Shown here one piece after another: positions 31,767 through 38,826 of a stretch of DNA of 38,826 bases. Positions within the stretch are counted from its first letter, which is position 1, and the number at the start of each line of letters is the position of its first letter. Below the pieces are notes generated by a model, which was not told the origin of the DNA, searched no databases, and saw only the letters and a program-made list of their open reading frames with translations. Both the position numbers and the translations under genes were made by a program. The stretch comes from Chloroflexota bacterium. GTDB taxonomy: Bacteria; Chloroflexota; Limnocylindria; Limnocylindrales; CSP1-4. Location of the stretch: positions 1-38,826 of the forward strand of contig JAJYNJ010000005.1 in assembly GCA_021786385.1 (NCBI GenBank), written 5' to 3'.

Positions 31767-32420
31767 TCAGTGGCGCAGCAAGTGCGGAGTCAGGCGGACC
31801 GCGAGCTGAGGCTTGGGCAGCGCGCCCACGATGCGGTCGACGACGCGGCCGTCGCGGAGGACGACGAGCGTGGGGATGCTGAACGCCTGGAAGCGCTGGG
31901 CCAGGGCCGGGTTCTCGTCGACGTTGACCTTGATCACCTTGAGCCGTCCGGCGTACTCGCGGGCCAGCTCCTCGAGGATCGGCGCGACGAAGCGGCAGGG
32001 AGCACACCAGGGAGCCCAGAGGTCGACGACGACCGCAACGGGCGCCGCGGCCTCCACGTCGAACGTCCCATCGGTGGCGTGGACGAGCCATGGCAGCGGC
32101 GCCTTGCACGAGGCGCAGACCGGCACCCCGCGCGTGCTTGGACGGATTCGGTTCTTCGTGCCGCACGCCGCGCAACTCAGGATCGAGACGGGTCCCTCCG
32201 CGACGCCCGGGCGGTCCGGCGCTCCCGAGCCGCCTGCCCCGCTCGAGCCCATCGACCCGCCTGGCGCACTCGACCAACCCGAGCCGCCTGCCCCGCTCGA
32301 GCCCGTCGACCCGCCTGGCGCACTCGACCAACCCGATCCGCCTGCCTGCACCGGCCCGTCGGACGTCGGTCGTGCCCCGTTTGCCCGCAGGTGTTCCGGC
32401 CCCTCGTGCGTGTCGCTCAT
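31767..32420 (-). CDS. TrxC-like thioredoxin with zinc ribbon and repeated Gly/Ser linker
   Basis: A 217-residue protein. The first 67 residues are low-complexity, with two exact-length 18-residue repeats (GGSGWSSAPGGSTGSSGA, then the same with Met for Thr). Next is a zinc ribbon CAACGTKNRIRP...CASCKAPLPW as in thioredoxin 2. The thioredoxin fold has active site LWAPWCAPCRFVAP: WCAPC instead of the usual WCGPC. The cis-Pro (FSIPTLVVLRDG) is kept. It reduces disulfides in the cytoplasm. Its ATG overlaps the stop of the S41 protease gene (ATGA). Confidence 0.85.
   Translation of the reverse strand: MSDTHEGPEHLRANGARPTSDGPVQAGGSGWSSAPGGSTGSSGAGGSGWSSAPGGSMGSSGAGGSGAPDRPGVAEGPVSILSCAACGTKNRIRPSTRGVPVCASCKAPLPWLVHATDGTFDVEAAAPVAVVVDLWAPWCAPCRFVAPILEELAREYAGRLKVIKVNVDENPALAQRFQAFSIPTLVVLRDGRVVDRIVGALPKPQLAVRLTPHLLRH
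32227..32334. repeat. 54-base in-frame tandem repeat in the thioredoxin gene
   Basis: Copies at 32227-32280 and 32281-32334 differ by one base and encode the 18-residue Gly/Ser linker repeats. A third, partial copy follows. Confidence 0.9.
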
Positions 32421-33841
32421 GACGGCTTCGAGAGCAGTGCGACCGCCCGCAGCAGCTGCGTATCGCCGCTCGCGGCGAGCTGGGCGGCGCTCATGTGTGA
32501 CAGGTCGGAAGGGGTCAGCGGTGACACGGTGGAGGGCAGCGGCACGACGTCGTTCGGTTGGATGCCCTGGTGCCAGATCTGGTGCCCCAGCGGCGTCAAC
32601 CATTCTGCCACACCGATCCGCACCTCGGAACCGTCGCGCAGGGTGAAGGTCTCGAGCACGGTGCCGGTGCCGAACGTCTTCACGCCCACGATCGGGGCGC
32701 GCCCGTTGTCCTGCAGCGCCCCAGCGAGGATCTCGGCCGCGCTCGCCGTCCCATCGTCGACGAGCGCCACCAGCGGGATGCGGGTGGCGACCCCGCCGGC
32801 CGCCGTCTTCGAGGTCGTCTCGCGACCGCTCGCGTCGCGCTGGATGAAGACGACCTTGCCGGCCGGCAGGAACTGGGACGCGGCGCCGACGGCTTCCCCG
32901 ACGTAGCCGCCGGGGTCGCCGCGCAGGTCGAGCACGATCGCCGTGGCGCCGGCCTTCTCTGCGGCTTGCAGGGCGCTGGCAAGCTGCCCGGCGGCGTGTT
33001 GCGCGAACTGCTCGAGCCGGACGTCGGCGATGTGCGAACCGGGCAGCATGGCCCAGGTCACGTTGGGCACCTTGATCGGTGCTCGCGTGACGGTGACCTC
33101 GCGGCTGACGGAGGCGCCCGGATCGAGGACTCTGATCCGGACGGTCGAGCCGCTCGGGCCGCGCAGTTGACTGGCGAGCGTGTCGAACGAGTCGGTGGTG
33201 ACGTTCTTGCCGTCCACGGCCAGGATCAGGTCGCCGGGACGGAGTCCCGCCTTCTGCGCCGGACTGCCCTCGAAGACCGAGACGATCGCTGGCCCTTCCT
33301 TCTTGATCGAGATCTCGACGCCGATCCCCTGGTACTGCCCGGAGAGGTCGGCCGAGAGCGCGGCGGCCTGTTGGGGCGTCAGGAAGTCGGTGTGGCCAGT
33401 GTCGCCGAGCGCCTGTACGAGGCCGCGGATCGCCCCGTAGGTGAGCTGCGTCGGGTTCAGTGCCGCCCGGTCGACGTAGTGCTGCTCGACCAGGTTCCAC
33501 GCCTCGTAGAGGAGCCCGATCTCGCTGCGCGCATCGGCGGGTGGTGCGGCGTCGAGCTGCGCACCGCCAGGCGCCAGCGTGCCGCGTTCGTAGCCGACGC
33601 CGGCCATGAACCCGGCCGCGGCGACGATGACGACGATCAGGATGCTGGTCGCACCACGCAGCACGCGACCGGGACGCCCGGACCTCGTCGGCTGCCCCGC
33701 CAGGGGCACGGGCGGCTGCGACCAGAGGAGGGGCTCCCGACCCGGTTCGGCCGGGTGCCACGCCGGCTCCTGGTCCGATGGCACGTCGGGCACACGGCCG
33801 GACGTCGCCGCTGCAGGCCGTGACACGTCGAATGGATCCAT
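32417..33841 (-). CDS. S41-family C-terminal processing protease (CtpA-like)
   Basis: A 474-residue protein. A Pro-rich cytoplasmic N-terminus and one membrane anchor (about residues 63-85, ATSILIVVIVAAAGFMAG) are followed by a PDZ domain (VSVFEGSPAQKAGLRPGDLI) and the S41 protease domain. VLDLRGDPGGYVGEAV, DDGTASAAEILAGALQDNGR (catalytic Ser) and GVKTFGTGT (catalytic Lys) are all present. It degrades or trims exported proteins at the outer face of the membrane. Start ATG 33841 (MDPFDV). It lies between tatA and thioredoxin on the same strand. Confidence 0.9.
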   Translation of the reverse strand: MDPFDVSRPAAATSGRVPDVPSDQEPAWHPAEPGREPLLWSQPPVPLAGQPTRSGRPGRVLRGATSILIVVIVAAAGFMAGVGYERGTLAPGGAQLDAAPPADARSEIGLLYEAWNLVEQHYVDRAALNPTQLTYGAIRGLVQALGDTGHTDFLTPQQAAALSADLSGQYQGIGVEISIKKEGPAIVSVFEGSPAQKAGLRPGDLILAVDGKNVTTDSFDTLASQLRGPSGSTVRIRVLDPGASVSREVTVTRAPIKVPNVTWAMLPGSHIADVRLEQFAQHAAGQLASALQAAEKAGATAIVLDLRGDPGGYVGEAVGAASQFLPAGKVVFIQRDASGRETTSKTAAGGVATRIPLVALVDDGTASAAEILAGALQDNGRAPIVGVKTFGTGTVLETFTLRDGSEVRIGVAEWLTPLGHQIWHQGIQPNDVVPLPSTVSPLTPSDLSHMSAAQLAASGDTQLLRAVALLSKPS

Positions 33842-33908
33842 CCGCTGGTGGCCTAACGGCGGCGCGGGCCGGGGCCCCGCCGATGCGCCGCGGCCAGCGA
33901 CGTCGTCT

Positions 33909-34172
33909 TCAGTCGACCGGGCGCTCGGGCGGCTGCGCGGGCTGGGTGGGCGCGGCCGGGTTCGCGGGGCTGACCGGTGCGAGCGGGCTGGTCGCGGCGG
34001 TGGTCGCGCTCGGCCTCGTCGAGACCGCGTCGTCACGGCCGTTGACCGCATCTTGGAAACTGCGGATCGCCTTGCCGATGGCCGCGCCGGTCTCGGGCAG
34101 CTTGCCAGGGCCCAGCACGATCAGCGCAATGCCGAGCACCAGGAGCAGATGCCAGGGTGAGAGGGCGCCCAT
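33909..34172 (-). CDS. tatA: TatA/TatE-family translocase subunit (copy 2)
   Basis: An 87-residue protein: membrane helix LLLVLGIALIVLGPG, hinge GKLPETGAAIGKAIRSFQDA, then a longer Ala/Pro/Thr-rich tail than copy 1. GGAGGAG lies 6 bases before the ATG. It is about 70% identical to the tatA at 16513-16710 over the first 45 residues by eye. It lies upstream of the exported S41 protease. Confidence 0.85.
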   Translation of the reverse strand: MGALSPWHLLLVLGIALIVLGPGKLPETGAAIGKAIRSFQDAVNGRDDAVSTRPSATTAATSPLAPVSPANPAAPTQPAQPPERPVD

Positions 34173-34312
34173 GCAGTTCTCCTCCGTCGATGATCGCACA
34201 AGAGCATACCGCATCGGTCGGGCCGCAGCTCCTGCCATCGAAGTTGCGGTGACGATCGCAGCGGCGTGTCAAGCGGCCGCCCACCGCTGGTAAAGAACCC
34301 CCAACGCACGCC

Positions 34313-34406
34313 ACGGTCTGCGCCTGGCAGGTGTAGGTGCGGCTAGGCCGGTACGGTCTGCGCCTGGCAGGTGTAGGTGCGGCGGGGCCGGTGCGGCGGG
34401 GCCGGT
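34313..34406. repeat. 40-base tandem repeat between tatA and xthA
   Basis: 34313-34352 and 34353-34392 are the same unit (ACGGTCTGCGCCTGGCAGG...GGCCGGT) with two mismatches. A 14-base partial third copy of its end abuts the xthA stop. Confidence 0.88.
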
Positions 34407-35173
34407 CAGTCGGCCAGGTCGGCCACGACGGGGGCGTGGTCGGACGGGATCGGGTTCTTGCGCGCTTCCCGGTCGATCTCCGCCGCCACCAGCCGCGGCA
34501 CCAGCGGCCGCGTGGCGAGCAGGTGGTCGATCCGCATGCCCTGACCCTTGTGAAACGAACCTGCGCGGTAGTCCCACCAGCTGAACCGTCCACCCTCGGG
34601 ATGCCGCAGGCGGTAGACGTCGACCAACCCCCAGTCGAGGAGCGCGGCGAACGCCGCGCGTTCCTCGGGCGTCACGTGCGTGGCGCCGGCGAAGGCAGCG
34701 GGGTCCCAGACGTCCAGGTCGGTCGGGGCGACGTTGAAATCGCCGCCGAGCACGAACGACGCGGCGGGGTCCTGCGCCGCCAGCCACGCCCGCAGCCGCA
34801 CGTACCAGTCCAGCTTGGCGGTCCAGAACGCGCTGCCCACCTCGCGGCCGTTTGGCGCGTACAGGCTGGCCACGCGGATGCCGCGGCAGACCGCGGCGAT
34901 GAACCGGGCGCCCTGCGGATCGGGGCCACCACCGAAGCCGCGCTGCACCTCGGCCAGCCCGACTCGGCTGGCGATCGCGACGCCGTTCCAGCGGCCCTCG
35001 CCGTAATGGGCCAGCTCGTAGCCGACTGTGCGGAACGGCACCTCCGGCGCCGCGTCGTCGGCGAGCTTGGTCTCCTGCATGAGCAGGACGTCGACCCCGT
35101 GACGGGTGAGCCAGTCGATGACCTTGGGCAGCCGTGCCCGCAGCGAGTTGACGTTCCACGTGGCGATCCGCAT
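34406..35173 (-). CDS. xthA: Exodeoxyribonuclease III
   Basis: A 255-residue protein. Signature blocks are MRIATWNVNSLRARLPKV, LLMQETKLADD (catalytic Glu34), ASLYAPNGREVGS, LGGDFNVAPTDLDVW (catalytic Asp/Asn), RFSWWDYRAGSFHKGQGMRIDHLL and the final PSDHAPVVADL (catalytic His). It cuts abasic sites and removes 3' blocks during base excision repair. It stands alone between repeat-rich gaps and is followed downstream by the tatA unit. Confidence 0.92.
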   Translation of the reverse strand: MRIATWNVNSLRARLPKVIDWLTRHGVDVLLMQETKLADDAAPEVPFRTVGYELAHYGEGRWNGVAIASRVGLAEVQRGFGGGPDPQGARFIAAVCRGIRVASLYAPNGREVGSAFWTAKLDWYVRLRAWLAAQDPAASFVLGGDFNVAPTDLDVWDPAAFAGATHVTPEERAAFAALLDWGLVDVYRLRHPEGGRFSWWDYRAGSFHKGQGMRIDHLLATRPLVPRLVAAEIDREARKNPIPSDHAPVVADLAD

Positions 35174-35238
35174 GCCGAGATCAGTCTGCCACGTGGAGAC
35201 GCGCGTGAGGGGCCTGCGCCGCTCCGCGCGGCGCGGCG

Positions 35239-35682
35239 CTAACCGACGAGGGTCGCTTCGACGGAGATCGAGACGTTTCCGCGCAGCGCCCGCGAAACCG
35301 GACAGCCATCCTTGGCGGCGTTGGCTGCGCCGCGGAACGCGTCGGCCGTGATCCCAGGCACGTCACCCATGACCCGTAGCTCGGAGGTCGCGACTGTCCA
35401 TTGCCCGGCGACGCGGTCGAAGGTCACCGTGGCGCTGACCTCGAGCCGTCGGGCCGGGGTGCCGCCCTTGGCGAGCTCGTTCGAGAGGGCCATCGAGTAG
35501 CACGCGGCGTGGGCCGCCGCGATCAGTTCCTCGGGGCTTGTGCGGCCGTCGGCGCTCTCGGTGCGCGAGGCCCACGTGACCGGCAGGTCGGCGAACGCAC
35601 CGCTGGTGGCGGCGCTGACGATGCCGGAGCCGGACATGAGGTCCCCCTGCCAGACGGCCTGGGCGCGACGGATGGCTGCCAT
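35239..35682 (-). CDS. OsmC-family peroxiredoxin
   Basis: A 147-residue protein starting at ATG 35682 after AGGAGG. The OsmC/Ohr fold is visible with TSPEELIAAAHAACYSMALS (first redox Cys, about residue 61) and AKDGCPVSRALRGNVSISV (second Cys, about 126). It reduces organic peroxides with two thiols. Divergent from the ACT-domain gene (187-base gap). Confidence 0.88.
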   Translation of the reverse strand: MAAIRRAQAVWQGDLMSGSGIVSAATSGAFADLPVTWASRTESADGRTSPEELIAAAHAACYSMALSNELAKGGTPARRLEVSATVTFDRVAGQWTVATSELRVMGDVPGITADAFRGAANAAKDGCPVSRALRGNVSISVEATLVG

Positions 35683-35869
35683 GGCGTTCCTCCTGGGGCG
35701 GTTGCCCGCGTTGTCAGTGCGCGCCGGCAGGCGCCGAGCGTGCGCTGCGGCCATCCTCCCACAGGTGTGCGCCGTGCGCGCGGGGTATCCTTCCCGACCG
35801 GATCGAGAGGCGACCGACCACGCTCGGACGAACGGCCGCGTGCGCGCGAGTCGCCAACAGGAGGGCGGC

Positions 35870-36160
35870 ATGGCGATCTGGTTCACGGTCCGGCTCGACG
35901 ATCGTCCGGGTTCGCTTGCGCGGCTCGCCTCGACGCTCGGCGATCGCGGGATCAACATCACCGGCATCGTCGGCGTCGCCGAGGACACCGACGGGGCCCT
36001 GATGCTCACGACGTCGGACGCGGCCGGCACCCGCGCTGCGCTCGGCGCTGCGGGGATCGCGTTCGTGGAGCACGACTCGTCGTCCGAGGCGGCGCCGGAG
36101 GGCTTCGCCGGGCTGCGCCAGGGTCTGGCGGAGCGAGGCATCGACGTGGAGGCGCGCTAG
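35870..36160 (+). CDS. Stand-alone ACT-domain protein
   Basis: A 96-residue protein. The ACT fold has LDDRPGSLARLASTLGDRGINI (residues 9-30) and IVGVAEDTDGALMLTTSD. The domain fills most of the protein with a short C-terminal helix (GLRQGLAERGIDVEA). ACT domains bind amino acids and regulate enzymes; single-domain forms have no assigned partner here. GGAGGGCGGC lies before the ATG. The ArsC-like gene follows by 60 bases. Confidence 0.75.
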   Translation: MAIWFTVRLDDRPGSLARLASTLGDRGINITGIVGVAEDTDGALMLTTSDAAGTRAALGAAGIAFVEHDSSSEAAPEGFAGLRQGLAERGIDVEAR

Positions 36161-36220
36161 CGGGCGGCGGCCGCGGCGGCGGTTCCGACAGCAACGGCTC
36201 CGACGGCGACCGCTCCGGCC

Positions 36221-36607
36221 ATGCCCGCCGATCTTCGGCAAGGGGTGCAGATCTTCGGTCGCCGTGACTCGCGCGACACCCAGAAGGCGCTGCGCTTCTT
36301 CCGGGAGCGGCGCGTGCCGGTGCACTTCGTCGACATCGCGCTGCGCCCGCCGGCACCCGGTGAGCTGCGCCGTTTCGCCCAGCGACTCGGGACGGCCGCG
36401 CTCCTCGATGCCGGTGGGCGGCGCTACCGCGATCTGGGCCTGGCCTATCTGCGCGTCACGGACGAGGAGTTGTTCGAGCGGTTGCTGGGGGACCCTGGGC
36501 TGCTCCGGTTGCCGCTCGTCCGCGCCGGCAACGCGTTCACGGCGGGCCTGGCGGAACCAGACTGGACGGCCTGGGTTCGGGCGGCGGCCGACGTCCGCGG
36601 CGGCTGA
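36221..36607 (+). CDS. ArsC/Spx-family protein lacking the catalytic cysteine
   Basis: A 128-residue protein. It begins VQIFGRRDSRDTQKALRFF and continues ERRVPVHFVDIALRPP, the opening of the ArsC/Spx thioredoxin-like family; VTDEELFERLLGDPGLLRLPLVR corresponds to the usual LL..P.L...P...... block. The reference Cys (IFGTKKCxDT-type) is Ser17 here, and the whole protein has no Cys. A redox role is therefore unlikely; it may be structural or regulatory. The start ATG 36221 has no clear ribosome site. Confidence 0.75.
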   Translation: MPADLRQGVQIFGRRDSRDTQKALRFFRERRVPVHFVDIALRPPAPGELRRFAQRLGTAALLDAGGRRYRDLGLAYLRVTDEELFERLLGDPGLLRLPLVRAGNAFTAGLAEPDWTAWVRAAADVRGG

Positions 36608-36612
36608 GAGGC

Positions 36613-36628
36613 GCCCGCGGACGCGGGC
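36613..36628. terminator. Hairpin between convergent genes
   Basis: GCCCGCG (36613-36619) pairs with CGCGGGC (36622-36628), just after the ArsC-like stop and 30 bases from the stop of the minus-strand surface protein. Confidence 0.4.
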
Positions 36629-36657
36629 AGCGGCGCCGTGAGGACGACGGGACGCCC

Positions 36658-38574
36658 TCAGAACGGATCCACGGTGTCCCAGCGCAGCGTTGGGTCGAGC
36701 ACGCGGATGGTGGCACGGAACGCCGTGCCCGTGGAGATGAACTGGTAGAGCCGGGTCCCGGCGTCGCCGGCGTTGTACAGCACCACGAGGTCGCCGCGGC
36801 CATCGCCGTTGAGATCGGCAGCGGCGATCTTCGAGGCGCTGGTGCGGAAGGCCGTCGAAGTCCAGAGCGTCGTACGCGCGAAGCTCTTCCCGGTCGAGAG
36901 CAGCCCCACGAGCTGGCTGCCCGCCGCACCGAAGGGGCGCAGCAGGACGACGTCGCTGCGCCCGTCGCGGTTGAGGTCCTCCACCACGGTCCGCGCCGCC
37001 GCCTGGGTCGTGTCGGTCAGGTCGATCCAGTCGTCGAGGGGGCCAAACGAGCCGTCAGACATCGCTGGCGCGACCGAGAGCCGGATGCCGATCGGCAGCT
37101 CGGTGCCGTCGGGAGCCAAAGTGGGCGGGGCGGTTGCGGCCGGGGTCGCCTCCGCGGCCGGGGTCGCTTCCGCGGCGGGCAGGTCGGCGGGGTAGAGGTC
37201 CGCTTCGACCACGAAGTCGGCGCGGCCGTCGCCCGTGGCATCGGCGGCGAAGACTTGGGCACGGCTCACGTCCAGCGGCCCGGTCCACCAGGTCTGCGGC
37301 GGCGCGAAGCTGCTCCCCGTCGAGCGCAGCACGAAGAGCTTCGCCTCCGGCACTACGGCTGGGATCGCGGGCGTCCCGTTCGGGCCGGACGCGATGGGCG
37401 GTCTCCCGGGGATGCCGGCCAGGATCGCCGCATCGTCGACCCCGTCCCCGTCGAAGTCGCCGACGAGCAGGCGCACCACCGCGTCGGGCGCCAGGTCGAA
37501 CCGCGTTCCGACATTCGACCACCAGGTGGCGGCCGGGCTGAAGACGCCGTTGCCCTGCGAGAGCGACACGGTGATCCGGTAGCCGGCGGTACCCATCCGC
37601 AGCAGGCGGACCAGATCGGCCCGCCCGTCGCCGTTGAGATCGCCGAACGCCCAGCCCAGCGTCGTGACCGGGTCGAGCGAGCTGCCGGACGGGAGCGCTG
37701 CCGGCTGCCACGGCTGTTGCGGCGCGTCGGTCCAGACGAGGTCGTAGAAGGTGGGCACGGCCGACGGGCCGGGTGTCGGGCCGGGGGCGGCGGATGCTGC
37801 AGGCGATCCGGACGCGCCCGGCACGGGCGACGCGGACGGCAGGGGCGTCGGCGTCGGCAGGACGCCGCCGGGGGCGGGACCCGTCCCGGGGACAGCGATG
37901 CCGATCGCCCCCAGCCCATCGCCGTTCGGGTTGGGCAACCCGGGGCGCACGATCTCGAAATGCGGGCCGTAGTAGGTGCGCAGGATCTCCGGGTAACGCA
38001 TGCCCTGCAGGGCGCAGCGGTAGGCACTCGCCTGGTAGAGGCGCCATCCATCGGCGTCGGCGCCGCACGCGGTGCCCGGCACGCCGGGCCGGTAGCCCGT
38101 GAGCAGGAAGCCGCCGTTCTTACGGACACTCACCGGCCAGGTGTCGAGCACCGCTTGCCGCTGCCGGTCGTTGGCGTCGTACCGCTCGGGCCAGTAGACC
38201 TGGTCCCAGCTGTTGTCCAGCACGTCGTAGCAGCCGGCCCCATGTGGGGCGGTGCGACCGCGCCAGACCATCGTGTAGAACCAGCCGTACTCCTTCACCG
38301 CGACCGCGCCGGCACGCAATGCCTCCGTTGGCGCGGTCGGACCGAACTCTGCGGCGACCACGGTGGTGACGTACTGCTGGAATGGCACGACTTGCACCGT
38401 CCCGCGCGCCGGCCCGAACGTCCGATAGACCCGGATCGTGGGCGGCGGCACGTATTCGTTGCTCCACCCCGTGCAGGTACCGCCTGCCGCGAGGGCGAAC
38501 GGTGACGCGGGCGGCGCGACGAGGAGCAGGACGAGGGCAACTACAACCGATCCTGCCGCCAGGCGGCGGAGCAT
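36658..38574 (-). CDS. Secreted SpoIID-domain protein with FG-GAP/VCBS repeats
   Basis: A 638-residue protein. ATG 38574 has AAGGTG 6 bases upstream. A signal peptide (about residues 4-30, AGSVVVALVLLLVAPP) precedes a SpoIID-type domain (about 40-190): VQVVPFQQYVTTVVAAEFGP and TEALRAGAVAVKEYGWFY, with the Glu matching the SpoIID catalytic Glu. A Pro/Ser/Thr linker (about 215-260) follows. The rest contains at least five Asp-rich repeats with a DxNxDGxxD-type Ca-binding core (DLNGDGRADLV, DFDGDGVDDAA, DATGDGRADFV, DLNRDGRSDVV, DLNGDGRGDLV), i.e. FG-GAP/VCBS beta-propeller blades. Likely an extracellular cell-wall-associated enzyme. Substrate unknown. Confidence 0.8.
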   Translation of the reverse strand: MLRRLAAGSVVVALVLLLVAPPASPFALAAGGTCTGWSNEYVPPPTIRVYRTFGPARGTVQVVPFQQYVTTVVAAEFGPTAPTEALRAGAVAVKEYGWFYTMVWRGRTAPHGAGCYDVLDNSWDQVYWPERYDANDRQRQAVLDTWPVSVRKNGGFLLTGYRPGVPGTACGADADGWRLYQASAYRCALQGMRYPEILRTYYGPHFEIVRPGLPNPNGDGLGAIGIAVPGTGPAPGGVLPTPTPLPSASPVPGASGSPAASAAPGPTPGPSAVPTFYDLVWTDAPQQPWQPAALPSGSSLDPVTTLGWAFGDLNGDGRADLVRLLRMGTAGYRITVSLSQGNGVFSPAATWWSNVGTRFDLAPDAVVRLLVGDFDGDGVDDAAILAGIPGRPPIASGPNGTPAIPAVVPEAKLFVLRSTGSSFAPPQTWWTGPLDVSRAQVFAADATGDGRADFVVEADLYPADLPAAEATPAAEATPAATAPPTLAPDGTELPIGIRLSVAPAMSDGSFGPLDDWIDLTDTTQAAARTVVEDLNRDGRSDVVLLRPFGAAGSQLVGLLSTGKSFARTTLWTSTAFRTSASKIAAADLNGDGRGDLVVLYNAGDAGTRLYQFISTGTAFRATIRVLDPTLRWDTVDPF

Positions 38575-38690
38575 GGGCGGCACCTTACTCGGCTCGGGCC
38601 GCGTTGGCAACTCGGCCGCCCAGCCGGAGCCGTTTCACCGTCGACACGGAGGGGTGCCGCGGGGTCGTGTCGAGGGCGCCGCGCGGGGGA

Positions 38691-38729
38691 TCAGCACGCG
38701 GGGGTCAGCGCGCGGGGGGTCAGCGCGCG
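38691..38729. repeat. 14-15 base tandem repeat
   Basis: TCAGCACGCG (38691), TCAGCGCGCG (38705) and TCAGCGCGCG (38720) occur in a row with G-runs between. The last copy overlaps the stop codon of the LysM gene. Confidence 0.6.
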
Positions 38730-38826
38730 GGGATCACCAGACGCTGCCCGGTGTAGATCGTGTTCGGGTCGCTGATCCCGTTTGCGGCGGCGATCGCCTG
38801 CACGCTGACGCCGTACCTGGCCGCGA
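38720..38826 (-). CDS. C-terminal end of a LysM-domain protein (rest outside window)
   Basis: Read on the minus strand from the window edge to TGA 38722-38720: [17 protein letters not shown], then [16 protein letters not shown] and stop. This is the second half of a LysM carbohydrate-binding module (…GV....I...N.I..P..I..GQ.L.IP). The protein ends with this module. LysM binds peptidoglycan or chitin-like chains. Its upstream part and function are not visible. Confidence 0.75.
   Translation of the reverse strand, partial: AARYGVSVQAIAAANGISDPNTIYTGQRLVIPAR

Overview
The window is about 38.8 kb of very GC-rich bacterial DNA, dense in short operons with many GTG starts and 1-4 base stop/start overlaps. 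The gene mix suggests a high-GC member of the Terrabacteria, most likely Chloroflexota (Limnocylindria-like), with Actinobacteriota the main alternative. It includes an ArsA-type ATPase with an HSP20-like tail, an AmmeMemoRadiSam pair, archease/RtcB, TreT next to a LacI-controlled sugar importer, a two-gene TadE/TadG pair and two TatA paralogues. There is no rRNA or protein marker here that would settle the assignment. No phage, insertion sequence or CRISPR array is visible.

Left part (1-8.9 kb): the tail of an MprF-type aminoacyl-phosphatidylglycerol synthase domain and an ECF sigma-factor remnant come first. Next is a cassette that reads as polyprenyl-phospho-D-arabinose synthesis: an UPF0104/LPG-synthase-TM membrane protein, DprE1 and DprE2 on the plus strand, converging on a UbiA-type phosphoribosyltransferase and a PAP2 phosphatase on the minus strand. 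A secreted phosphodiester glycosidase and a lipoprotein-TadE-TadG operon follow.

Middle part (8.9-19.1 kb): a tRNA-Gly(CCC) with a good promoter is followed by about 2 kb of decayed or sparse DNA, including a beta-carbonic anhydrase broken by a nonsense codon and a 1-base frameshift. A minus-strand set follows with a NifX-like protein, HypA and a MinD/Mrp-type ATPase that resembles the atypical archaeal HypB. Then come a large SEC-C protein gene split by a 104-base tandem duplication, a GT51 transglycosylase, TatA, a glycerophosphodiester phosphodiesterase, and an ArsA ATPase with a small coiled-coil partner.

Right part (19.1-38.8 kb): archease and RtcB (RNA ligation) converge on TreT (trehalose synthesis). 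Next is a LacI regulator with an operator-like palindrome inside its promoter, then a carbohydrate ABC importer (lipoprotein, two permeases, no ATPase) and an aldose epimerase. The importer carries a second tandem duplication, of 106 bases, between binding protein and permease. A long minus-strand series follows: MobA, MEMO1-like, AmrS radical SAM enzyme, TrxC-like thioredoxin, S41 protease, TatA, ExoIII and OsmC. An ACT protein and an ArsC-like protein lie on the plus strand. The window closes with a SpoIID/FG-GAP surface protein and the tail of a LysM protein.

One theme crosses the whole window: at least a dozen short tandem duplications, usually two copies, with periods from 12 to 106 bases, mostly in intergenic DNA but twice inside genes. 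They look like repeated independent duplication events rather than one repeat family.
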